DNA from: an uncultured Clostridia bacterium
GTDB taxonomy: Bacteria > Bacillota > Clostridia > Christensenellales > Borkfalkiaceae
NCBI GenBank assembly: GCA_947177495.1
Contig: CAMWUS010000039.1
Span: forward strand, 1 to 9,429
Direction: 5' to 3'
DNA length: 9,429 bases
Shown here: positions 1 to 5,308 of the stretch, piece by piece
Numbering within the stretch: position 1 is the first letter of the stretch
Layout: the number at the start of each line of letters is the position of its first letter
Program-made: the position numbers and the translations under genes
The notes under the pieces: generated by a model
What the model was told of the DNA's origin: nothing
The model's database searches: none
Seen by the model: the letters and a program-made list of their open reading frames with translations, nothing else

Positions 1-411
1 AAACTATCTTCCGTCGGACAAGAATTTGGTGCAGTCGCATTTGATTGCTTCGGAGAAAGAATCGACACGAGGATTGTTTGCGCTTCCGGTGAAAACTTAG
101 CGGCGGGAAATCGTTGTGATATTTATATTATTGCAACAGATGCTGCGGGGAACGAAAAAAGGAGCGAGATCATACGTGATATTAAAATATACGGAGTTCC
201 GACCATTGTTCCGAATAATCAGTTAAGCATAAATGAAGGTGAATCATTAGACTTTCTTTTTTCGGCGTTTGATAGTTTCGGAAATGAAGTTGTGTGCGAT
301 GTTACTACACAGGATGAAATTGTTTCGGGTAACGTAATATCCGTTACGGTACGGGCGGCAGATATATGTGGGAACGAAATCATAGCTGATTTTGAAATCA
401 CAGTATTATGA
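1..411 (+). CDS. C-terminal fragment of a tandem Ig/HYR-like repeat surface protein (5' end outside window)
   Basis: Frame 1 is open from the first base to a TGA at 409-411, giving 136 residues. The text holds two related modules. The first runs from about residue 5 to 65 and contains FDCFGE (14-19) and ATDAAGNE (45-52). The second runs from about 79 to 136 and contains FDSFGNE (90-96) and AADICGNE (119-126). The alternation of aDxfGNe and vtvrAtDaaGNe motifs about 30 residues apart is typical of bacterial Ig-like or HYR beta-sandwich repeats in long secreted or cell-wall proteins. The protein ends abruptly after a final beta strand (EITVL), with no LPXTG sorting motif, no membrane helix and no S-layer domain, so any anchor must lie upstream or be absent. 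The fold class is inferred from repeat spacing and motifs; ligand and role are unknown. Confidence 0.75.
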   Translation, partial: KLSSVGQEFGAVAFDCFGERIDTRIVCASGENLAAGNRCDIYIIATDAAGNEKRSEIIRDIKIYGVPTIVPNNQLSINEGESLDFLFSAFDSFGNEVVCDVTTQDEIVSGNVISVTVRAADICGNEIIADFEITVL

Positions 412-445
412 GTTTTTAGATGTGGTAGATCTTAATGTTAAGCGA

Positions 446-490
446 ATATCTCCGCCAAATTTCACTCGGCGGATAGATATATAAAATTTT
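446..490 (+). terminator. Possible weak terminator after the Ig-like gene
   Basis: A stem with arms ATATCTCCGCC (446-456) and GGCGG-at-AGATAT (468-480) carries a 2-nt bulge. It is followed by ATAAAATTTT, which is not a clean U-run. It sits between the stop at 411 and the next ribosome site at 497, so it could end the upstream transcript or act in the leader of the next gene. Confidence 0.4.
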
Positions 491-508
491 AAACAAAAGG
501 AGAAAGTT

Positions 509-1129
509 ATGTTAAATATTGAAAACAAATTTTTGTTAAAAAAGAATTTGAGTGCGGAAAACAAAAGGCTCGTTGCAGACATTCAGAACGAGTGGGGTAA
601 ACAAAATCACGGAGTTCTGCATTTTCAGGAAATTGCATTGCGTGAATTGTTAAAAGCTTATCCCGGAAATAAAAATTACGATGAAGTTTTAACAAAGTGT
701 GCTTTTATTAACGATATGTTCAGCACCCATGTATATAACGAAGAGCTGAAAGAAATTGCCACTAAAATCAGTAGCTATGCAGAATTTGACGGTAAGTTAT
801 CGGACGGAAAGCAGAACGAGCTGATTACAATGATAAGTAAGAATGAACGTGGAATACTTTTATCCTTTGCCACAAAATACTGCGCGGTACACCAAGAGAA
901 AAGGTTTCCGATATACGATAGCCTTGTGGTAAATGCGTTGTGTTATTATCAAAAAGAAGATAATTTTTATACAAAGGGTTTTGCAAAAAAAGGACTCAAA
1001 GACTACGGCAAATACATGACGGTATATGATGCGTTTATATCTTACTACGGGCTGACAGACTGTAGTTATCGAGAAGTCGATAAATATCTCTGGACTATCG
1101 TAAAAATGTCTTCCAACAAACAAACATAA
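509..1129 (+). CDS. Uncharacterised 206-aa protein, possibly HhH-glycosylase-like
   Basis: The ATG at 509 has a good ribosome site (AAAGGAG, 497-503, 5 nt spacing) and the gene ends just before a strong terminator, so it looks intact and monocistronic. I do not recognise it with certainty. The product is soluble and mostly helical, with no signal peptide or membrane segment. The most distinctive stretch is SFATKYCAVHQEKRFPIYDS, starting near residue 115, followed by a final REVDKYLWTIVKMS. A helix, then FATKYC, then PIYDS, and a terminal D-K-Y-L-W resemble small bacterial proteins distantly related to the helix-hairpin-helix DNA glycosylase fold (OGG1/HhH-GPD). I cannot identify a catalytic Lys/Asp pair, so enzymatic activity is not claimed. 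It lies in the A+T-rich accessory part and may be mobile cargo. Existence as a gene is near certain; the fold guess is weak. Confidence 0.85.
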   Translation: MLNIENKFLLKKNLSAENKRLVADIQNEWGKQNHGVLHFQEIALRELLKAYPGNKNYDEVLTKCAFINDMFSTHVYNEELKEIATKISSYAEFDGKLSDGKQNELITMISKNERGILLSFATKYCAVHQEKRFPIYDSLVVNALCYYQKEDNFYTKGFAKKGLKDYGKYMTVYDAFISYYGLTDCSYREVDKYLWTIVKMSSNKQT

Positions 1130-1141
1130 TGGAAAAACTCT

Positions 1142-1171
1142 AAAAAGCGGGGAAGCGGCCCCGCTTTTTTT
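1142..1171 (+). terminator. Intrinsic terminator
   Basis: AAAAAGCGGGG (1142-1152) and CCCCGCTTTTT (1159-1169) form a perfect 11-bp stem with a 6-nt loop AAGCGG and a run of seven T. It lies 13 nt after the stop of the 509-1129 gene. The A-run on the 5' side makes it potentially bidirectional. Confidence 0.92.
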
Positions 1172-1354
1172 CGTGGACAAAATGACGGACTTTTATCAAT
1201 TGCGTTATGTCTTAAATTTAAAATTCTTCCATAAAAACAAATAATCCGAACGTCTTGCGAATTACGAAGAAGTTCGAATTATTACAATGTGGCGGGATAG
1301 GTCAACCTAAATCGGACTTATTTTTTAGCGTTAAATTTATCAATAATATCGGGG
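1172..1354. other. Gene-free stretch with one long hairpin
   Basis: No credible coding frame is visible. The only notable structure is an inverted repeat: AATAATCCGAAC (1240-1251) against GTTCGAATTATT (1272-1283), 11 of 12 matching. Inside it CTTGCG and CGAAG extend the pairing around an AATTA loop. No U-run follows, so it is not an ordinary terminator. Confidence 0.5.
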
Positions 1355-1737
1355 TTGTCAACATATGTTGCTAAATATGAGCTTGATCCTGCTATGTTAA
1401 ACTTCAAGCTTAATTCAACTCAAACCTCATGTTCTATTACGGGTGTAAATGATAGGGCAGTAGCGGAAATTATTGTTCTTGGTTATGTAATAAGCATTGA
1501 ACTGAGCACATTCTATAATTGTAGCGCTTTGACAATCGTTACAATCACAAACAGTATATCCCAAATGGGGAAGAGAGCCTTTTTAGGTTGTTCAAGGCTA
1601 CGGAGCGTAATTTTTGAGAATTTCGAGGAATGGTATGGAGATAATTTATATATTCCGAGTGAGGATTTTCTAACCCTTCCATTGCGGCAGGCTATGTAAT
1701 GTCAACTTATTGTGATTGTTATTGGAAACGCAATTAA
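1355..1737 (+). pseudogene. Decayed BspA-like leucine-rich-repeat (LRR_5) surface protein fragment
   Basis: Two frames together spell the C-terminal end of a BspA/LRR_5 protein. The first frame (to a TAA at 1697-1699) contains LNFKLNSTQTSCSITG, then FYNCSALTIVTITNS and AFLGCSRLRSVIFEN, which match the repeated aFynCssLtsVtIpdsVtsIG unit. After the T-run at 1666-1669 the reading continues in the next frame as SNPSIAAGYVMSTYCDCYWK and ends RN at 1737; an A-A-x-Y ... YYWKR ending is characteristic of these proteins as I know them. One added T would rejoin the frames. The fragment also lacks a signal peptide, starts at best with an unsupported TTG, and seems to miss about 10 residues before VISIELSTFYNC. 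Such proteins are normally secreted or surface-exposed. It is probably dead; the family call rests on motif recognition. Confidence 0.8.
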
Positions 1738-1805
1738 CCTATAAATGATTTTCCGCTTCCTTTGTAATTTCCCTTTTTGCAGGGCTTGTTGTAGCATAGT
1801 CCTTC

Positions 1806-1819
1806 GTTGAAGTCAACGG
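1806..1819. repeat. Dyad GTTGA-AG-TCAAC, left copy of a 14-bp inverted pair
   Basis: GTTGAAGTCAACGG here is the exact reverse complement of CCGTTGACTTCAAC at 1956-1969. Each copy is itself nearly palindromic (GTTGA-N2-TCAAC). The centres are 152 bp apart. The symmetry suggests a pair of sites for a dimeric DNA-binding protein upstream of the sigma-like gene; this is inference. Confidence 0.5.
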
Positions 1820-1864
1820 GCAAAAAATTGCTTTGGCTTTGAAATCGAACTGAATACTGTTTTG

Positions 1865-1900
1865 AAACATCGAATTTTTATGTTCGGTGTTTTTCTTTTT
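1865..1900 (+). terminator. Intrinsic terminator on the plus strand
   Basis: AAACATCGAA (1865-1874) pairs with TTCGGTGTTT (1883-1892) through a G-U pair, with an 8-nt loop, and continues into TTTTTCTTTTT. It faces plus-strand transcription arriving from the LRR remnant and would insulate the sigma-like gene from it. Confidence 0.7.
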
Positions 1901-1955
1901 ATGCAATTTTTTGTGAGTGGCTAATCGCGCAATAGAAAAATAACCTTAACCGCCA

Positions 1956-1969
1956 CCGTTGACTTCAAC
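1956..1969. repeat. Dyad GTTGA-CT-TCAAC, right copy, overlapping a possible -35
   Basis: CCGTTGACTTCAAC is the partner of the copy at 1806-1819. It contains TTGACT (1959-1964), which could serve as a -35 box for the sigma-like gene 95 bp downstream. No convincing -10 follows at 16-18 bp (TCAATG at 1981 is poor), so the promoter itself is not claimed. A repressor bound here would cover the -35. Confidence 0.4.
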
Positions 1970-2063
1970 AATTACGCCGTTCAATGTGTTTCCCCGCATG
2001 AAGTCCTATGCTCTTGTCGCCCTGCCGAAAAGGCGAAGATAAAAGATTTCGGAGGAAACGAAA

Positions 2064-2759
2064 ATGGACAAAAGAGTTTACACGAAAGCAAAGGTAAACG
2101 GGGAAATCGTGTGCGGAGGGAAAATACAAGAGAACGAACGAGGTTCAAAGCCCTTTAATTATGACGTTCTCAAAGAAGAAATCTCGCCTGATAATGTATT
2201 CGTTATGTCGGAACTCATAGCATTTACGGAAACGCGGTATCTTATTAGCTACATGGGAAGCCGTATGCAGAAAATATATGCAGATTTATATATAGATATC
2301 AAAAACAGAAACGATGTAAACCGCATATTAAGCGACGGTTACGATTTGGTGCAGGAATGTGCGCTGTGCCTTTGCGAACATTACGGACGACATTTGAACG
2401 ACCTTATAGACTATACCAAGAAAGGCAAGAAGATAACAATTAGAATTGCTTGCATCAAAAAGATGATGAAACTGATAAACAGAAAATGGAGCGATTATTA
2501 CCGTAGCAGAAGCCTTGAAGACTTAACGCTTGCGAATGAGCCCAAGATTGAACTAAAAGAAGAGGTCAAGCAGGACTATGCCCAATGCGATAAGATCGTA
2601 GAAAGCCTTAATTTAACGGACAATATGAAAGTCGCTCTCGAATGCCGTATGGCGGGATTGAGTTACCCCGAGATAGGAAGAATCCTTGCAAGAGCGCAAT
2701 CCACGGTATTTGAATATTTCATTAAAATGCGTCAAAGATATACGGCAATTTACGGGTAA
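2064..2759 (+). CDS. Sigma-70-like (region 4 HTH) regulator of a mobile element
   Basis: The 231-aa product starts at an ATG behind GGAGG (2051-2055, 8 nt spacing). Residues 186-225 (TDNMKVALECRMAGLSYPEI and on through STVFEYFIKMRQRY) form the helix-turn-helix of sigma region 4. L-S-Y-P-E-I-G-R-I-L sits where sigma-70 factors have the -35 recognition helix pair. Residues 91-110 (DGYDLVQECALCLCEHYG) and a basic helical stretch 124-150 resemble a degenerate region 2, which binds core polymerase. This length and layout are known from Firmicutes integrative elements, where such proteins are annotated as sigma-70 family and lie near a serine recombinase, as here. Whether it truly works as a sigma factor or only as a DNA-binding regulator cannot be seen. 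A long non-coding structured region follows, with no obvious terminator directly after the stop. Confidence 0.8.
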   Translation: MDKRVYTKAKVNGEIVCGGKIQENERGSKPFNYDVLKEEISPDNVFVMSELIAFTETRYLISYMGSRMQKIYADLYIDIKNRNDVNRILSDGYDLVQECALCLCEHYGRHLNDLIDYTKKGKKITIRIACIKKMMKLINRKWSDYYRSRSLEDLTLANEPKIELKEEVKQDYAQCDKIVESLNLTDNMKVALECRMAGLSYPEIGRILARAQSTVFEYFIKMRQRYTAIYG

Positions 2760-2787
2760 TAAACCACGCCGTTTTCTACCTAAATAG

Positions 2788-2831
2788 TACACTTTGCGTC
2801 CACCTTTTGTACACCTTTAGTTCCCCTTTGA
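2788..2831. repeat. Four tandem 11-bp repeats
   Basis: Four consecutive 11-mers abut without gaps: TACACTTTGCG (2788), TCCACCTTTTG (2799), TACACCTTTAG (2810) and TTCCCCTTTGA (2821). The approximate consensus is T-n-C-a-C-C-T-T-T-n-G. The period is close to one helical turn, so a protein could bind all units on one face. The array ends exactly where the 18-bp inverted repeat begins at 2832. Confidence 0.65.
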
Positions 2832-2900
2832 GCGTGGCGCGTGTGCTTGTCTTGATACAAGCGCGCCGCTACGCGGCGCGGCCAAGCACACGCGCCACGC
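2832..2900. repeat. 18-bp perfect inverted repeat with nested 8-bp hairpin
   Basis: GCGTGGCGCGTGTGCTTG (2832-2849) is the exact reverse complement of 2883-2900. Inside lie the small dyad CTTG-ata-CAAG (2851-2861) and a second perfect stem CGCGCCGC (2862-2869) / GCGGCGCG (2873-2880) around a TAC loop. The whole 69 bp could extrude as a cruciform or fold as a very stable RNA or single-stranded DNA hairpin. There is no U-run after it, which argues against a terminator. Confidence 0.85.
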
Positions 2901-2935
2901 AACCAAACGAAACAGGAAAACAGCCGAAACGGAAA

Positions 2936-2998
2936 GCGACGGCGAAATCGGGGTTCGCGCTGAGCCGCTTGCGAAGCCCCGATTTTTTCCGCCGTCGC
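2936..2998 (+). repeat. Second long imperfect inverted repeat with internal T-run
   Basis: Three blocks pair in order: GCGACGGCG (2936-2944) with CGCCGTCGC (2990-2998), AAATCGGGG (2945-2953) with CCCCGATTT (2977-2985), and TTCGC (2954-2958) with GCGAA (2971-2975). The inner stem is followed by TTTTTT (2983-2988), so the inner part alone could end transcription on the plus strand, while the outer arms would compete with that. Confidence 0.7.
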
Positions 2999-3150
2999 CG
3001 CTTCCCCGTTATTCGTTTTCTTTTCTACTGTAGAACCGTCGTTTCTCGTCTTTGGATAAGTTGCGCGGGTGAACGCCTGTTCCGCCTTTAATGGCGATTT
3101 GAAGGCGGTATTCTTGATTGCTCACTATAGTCCAATCTCATTGATTGATT

Positions 3151-3179
3151 GTGGCGCGTGCGCTTGTCTTGATACAAGC
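3151..3179 (+). repeat. 29-bp direct repeat of 2834-2862
   Basis: These 29 bases equal 2834-2862 except for one base (C for T at position 11), including the CTTG-ata-CAAG dyad. Shorter relatives of the module follow at 3204-3222 and 3276-3294, which share GTGCTTG-y-T-w-T-AACGAG with each other. The copies are spread over about 460 bp, all in the same orientation apart from the inverted arm at 2883-2900. Confidence 0.7.
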
Positions 3180-3303
3180 AGAGCGTGTTTGATACAGTCG
3201 CAAGTGCTTGCTTTAACGAGCGTATTTTCTGAGACCGATTTTTACTTAAAAGTTGGGGCTATGACACTTGCGCGTGTGCTTGTTATAACGAGAGAAATTT
3301 TTC

Positions 3304-3330
3304 CCGTTGTGAAGTTACCCTTCACAACGG
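3304..3330. repeat. Perfect 11-bp hairpin
   Basis: CCGTTGTGAAG (3304-3314) and CTTCACAACGG (3320-3330) pair perfectly around a 5-nt loop. On the plus strand TAGTTTAATG follows, which is a poor U-run. On the minus strand GGAAAAATTTC follows, also poor. It may be a weak terminator or a protein site. Confidence 0.55.
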
Positions 3331-3397
3331 TAGTTTAATGTAAGACCGAAAAATTTTTGAAAGGCGCAAAATGTCTGCGAGTTCATGTATTATACTC

Positions 3398-3555
3398 ATT
3401 TTGTCTTTCGAGCGGCGGAGCTTAAACGAAAACGCACTTTCCGTCAAGGGTAGTACAGAGCAACTTTGTTGCCCTTGACGAAAAGCGAGCGGAAAGATTA
3501 TCAGAGGAAAGCCTATGCGTTTCCGTTTTGTTCGCCCCTTGTCGAAAGACAAAAT
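3398..3555 (+). promoter_or_regulatory. Long nested stem-loop in the leader of the recombinase operon
   Basis: Four pairs of arms are nested in order. ATTTTGTCTTTCGA (3398-3411) pairs perfectly with 3542-3555. AAACGAAAACGC (3424-3435) pairs with 3517-3528 at 11 of 12. CTTTCCG (3437-3443) pairs with 3490-3496. CGTCAAGGG (3442-3450) pairs with 3472-3480, overlapping the previous arm by two bases. An inner GCAAC-ttt-GTTGC hairpin (3460-3472) lies inside. The structure stops 8 nt before the AAGGAG of the small gene at 3576. A TATACT at 3391-3396 could be a -10 box but has no -35. Such a leader could control entry of ribosomes or read-through into the recombinase operon; function is inference. Confidence 0.65.
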
Positions 3556-3575
3556 AAAAATCAAGGAGTTTTGGT

Positions 3576-3740
3576 ATGTCAGGTAAAATGAAGTTCTGTC
3601 AAACAAAGGTCAAGAAATGTTATGAAAAGGTTGGTAAAGTGATGGGTAATGTTGTGTTTTGTACAAATAAAGTACGGGTGATGTTATTCACTTTTCCCGA
3701 GCAATCCGCTAAAATAATTCTTGTTAAGGAGGCAATATGA
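3576..3740 (+). CDS. Small basic 54-aa protein overlapping the recombinase start
   Basis: An ATG at 3576 lies 7 nt behind AAGGAG (3563-3568). The frame runs 54 codons to TGA at 3738-3740, which overlaps the recombinase ATG at 3737 in the sequence ATGA. That arrangement implies translational coupling. The peptide (MSGKMKFCQTKVKKCYEKVG, then V-M-G-N-V-V-F-C-T-N and a C-terminal I-I-L-V-K-E-A-I) is Lys-rich, has three Cys and shows no domain I know. Its position just before a site-specific recombinase would suit an accessory or directionality role, but nothing in the residues shows that. It may instead be a coupling leader peptide whose own product matters little. Confidence 0.6.
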   Translation: MSGKMKFCQTKVKKCYEKVGKVMGNVVFCTNKVRVMLFTFPEQSAKIILVKEAI

Positions 3741-5242
3741 AAACAGGTGTTATCTATGCGAGATATTCTTGTGACAAGCAAACGGAACAGTCTATCGAAG
3801 GTCAGCTCAGAATGTGTAACGAATACGCACAACGAAATGAAATCGTTATCGTCGATACTTACATAGACAGGGCTACCACGGGCACGAACGATAAGCGCGA
3901 AGCGTTCCAGAAAATGCTGCGTGACAGCTCCAAGAAAGCGTGGAATTACGTTATTGTTTATAAGTTGGATCGGTTCTCCCGCGATAAGTACGAAACGGCA
4001 ATGCACCGCCACACATTGAAAAGCAACGGCGTAAAGCTTGTTTCAGCGATGGAAAATATCCCCGACACGCCCGAAGGGATCATCCTTGAAAGTTTGTTAG
4101 AGGGTATGAACCAATACTATTCGGCAGAGCTTTCGCAAAAGGTTACGCGAGGAATGCGGGAAACCCGTAATAAAGGGAACTTTCCCGGCGGAACGGTGAT
4201 GTATGGTTATCGTGTAGAAAACAGGAAGGTCGTTATTTATGAGGACGAAGCACAAATCGTAAGGCGGATATTCACGGAATATGCGAATGGAAAGCTCGGT
4301 AAAACGATCATAGACGAACTGAACGAGCAAGGCGTTCTATATCGCGGGAAGCCGTTTGCAAAAACAACGTTCTACCGCATGATAACCAATGAGAAGTATG
4401 CGGGTATCTTCCGACACGGCGAAGAGGTGTTCACGAATATCTATCCCGCAATCGTTTCCAAAGACGTATTTGAAACCGTAAAGCGAAAAGCGGATAATAA
4501 CAAGTACGGCAAACACAAGCAAGACGTCTGTTATTTACTCAAAAACAAGTTGATATGCGGCTATTGCGGAAAGCCCGTGAGTTCCGATTCGGGAACGTCT
4601 AAGAGCGGCAAAATAATGCGCTATTATCGTTGCAACGGAAGAAAGACAAAATCGGGCTGTACACTTTCACCGATTCGCAAAGAGCTGATAGAACAACTCG
4701 TAATTGATGCCGTAGTCGAAGCGTTTAACAAAACCGATTTGGATTATTTGGCAGATAAGATATTAGAGCAAAACAAAAAGACTTTGGAAGACACATCGGT
4801 GTTGAAACTACTGACAGCCGAATACAACGAAACGGAAAAGGCAATCAACAACCTTTTAAGCGCAATGGAGCAAGGTATTTATACGCAGTCCACGAAAGAA
4901 CGGTTGGAGCATTTGGAAGAAAAGAAAGCCGAGCTTGAAATGAAAATCACGATAGAAAAGACACGGGAGAAAACGGCGTTGACGAAAGCGCAAATAATCG
5001 ACTATTTGCTTACTGCGATGAAAATGACTCCAAAACCGTTGTTGGATATCTTCGTGAAAAAAGTAGTCTTATACAATGACAAAATCGAAATCTACTGCAA
5101 TTATACAAAGAACGATCCCGATGGCACGGACAGCCATCGGGACTTTGTTTTTTATGAAAAGGAAATCGTGCTTGAAATAGACAGGCATACTTTCGGCGGC
5201 GAGGTAGAGAAAACTGCCTATACAATCTTGCTGTTTATCTGA
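3737..5242 (+). CDS. Large serine recombinase (integrase/excisionase of an integrative element)
   Basis: The 501-aa protein has AAGGAGG just before its ATG. Residues 1-145 are the serine-recombinase catalytic domain: YARYS with the expected nucleophile Ser11 and Arg9, SIEGQL (19-24), D-x-x-T-G-T (44-50) and YKLDRFSR (75-82) with conserved arginines. Residues about 150-270 match the Recombinase DNA-binding domain (GGTVMYGYRV, then the KTTFYRMITNEKYAG region). A zinc ribbon follows with C274, C277, C299 and C308. Residues about 350-425 are a charged heptad-like coiled coil (EYNETEKAINNLL, LEHLEEKKAELEMK), the part that controls synapsis in this family. Length and order fit an intact TndX/Tn-type enzyme that cuts and rejoins att sites through a phosphoserine link. 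A terminator-like hairpin lies inside the last fifteenth of the gene. It is the last gene before tRNA-Glu, so the element end is probably close. Confidence 0.96.
   Translation: MKTGVIYARYSCDKQTEQSIEGQLRMCNEYAQRNEIVIVDTYIDRATTGTNDKREAFQKMLRDSSKKAWNYVIVYKLDRFSRDKYETAMHRHTLKSNGVKLVSAMENIPDTPEGIILESLLEGMNQYYSAELSQKVTRGMRETRNKGNFPGGTVMYGYRVENRKVVIYEDEAQIVRRIFTEYANGKLGKTIIDELNEQGVLYRGKPFAKTTFYRMITNEKYAGIFRHGEEVFTNIYPAIVSKDVFETVKRKADNNKYGKHKQDVCYLLKNKLICGYCGKPVSSDSGTSKSGKIMRYYRCNGRKTKSGCTLSPIRKELIEQLVIDAVVEAFNKTDLDYLADKILEQNKKTLEDTSVLKLLTAEYNETEKAINNLLSAMEQGIYTQSTKERLEHLEEKKAELEMKITIEKTREKTALTKAQIIDYLLTAMKMTPKPLLDIFVKKVVLYNDKIEIYCNYTKNDPDGTDSHRDFVFYEKEIVLEIDRHTFGGEVEKTAYTILLFI
5117..5152 (+). terminator. 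Terminator-like hairpin inside the recombinase coding sequence
   Basis: CCCGATGGC (5117-5125) and GCCATCGGG (5133-5141) form a perfect 9-bp G+C-rich stem with a 7-nt loop, followed by ACTTTGTTTTTT. It lies about 90 nt before the recombinase stop codon and codes for part of the C-terminus (DPDGTDSHRDF). By shape it is as good as many true terminators, although it is translated sequence. Confidence 0.55.
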
Positions 5243-5259
5243 AACAACCTAAAAAACGC

Positions 5260-5304
5260 AAAAAAAGAACTCAACTGTTCACTTTACCGTGTTCAGTTGA
5301 GTTC
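5260..5304 (-). terminator. Intrinsic terminator of the tRNA-Glu transcript
   Basis: On the minus strand GAACTCAACTG (5304-5294) pairs perfectly with CAGTTGAGTTC (5277-5267) and runs into seven U (complement of A at 5260-5266). It begins 4 nt after the CCA end of tRNA-Glu. On the plus strand there is no T-run after the stem, so it serves the tRNA rather than the recombinase. Confidence 0.88.
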
Positions 5305-5308
5305 CGCT

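Larger units (their letters stand above)
2760..3575. other. Gene-free, structure-dense region of the element
   Basis: I find no credible gene in these 816 bases. Open frames here are Arg/Cys-rich read-throughs of inverted repeats with no ribosome site. In order the region holds a tandem 11-mer array, an 18-bp inverted repeat with a nested hairpin, a second long inverted repeat with a T-run, a 7-bp hairpin (CCGCCTT 3082-3088 / AAGGCGG 3102-3108), several copies of a GCGCGTG-YGCTTG module, a perfect 11-bp hairpin and a 158-nt nested stem. Candidate roles are an origin of transfer or replication, a structured leader RNA, or recombination control sites; the sequence does not decide between them. 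Confidence 0.7.

Noticed and set aside
1355..1699. Intact 114-aa gene
   Set aside because: The start would be a TTG with no ribosome site, and the matching C-terminus continues in another frame, so it is treated as a pseudogene.
1806..1969. MITE bounded by the 14-bp inverted pair
   Set aside because: No target-site duplication flanks it (CTTC on the left, AATT on the right) and the arms do not extend beyond 14 bp.
1998..2042. Fourteen-residue leader peptide MKSYALVALPKRRR before the sigma-like gene
   Set aside because: It has no ribosome site and is too short to support without conservation data.
2788..2831. CRISPR array
   Set aside because: The units are 11 bp and abut without spacers; no cas genes are present.
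2807..3338. Two plus-strand frames in the non-coding region (94 and 89 codons)
   Set aside because: Their text is a translation of inverted repeats, very rich in Arg, Ala and Cys, with no ribosome site; the repeated ARVLV phrase comes from the repeat module.
3322..4012. Minus-strand frames opposite the leader stem and recombinase start
   Set aside because: Antisense to the nested stem or to the serine recombinase, with no domain features.
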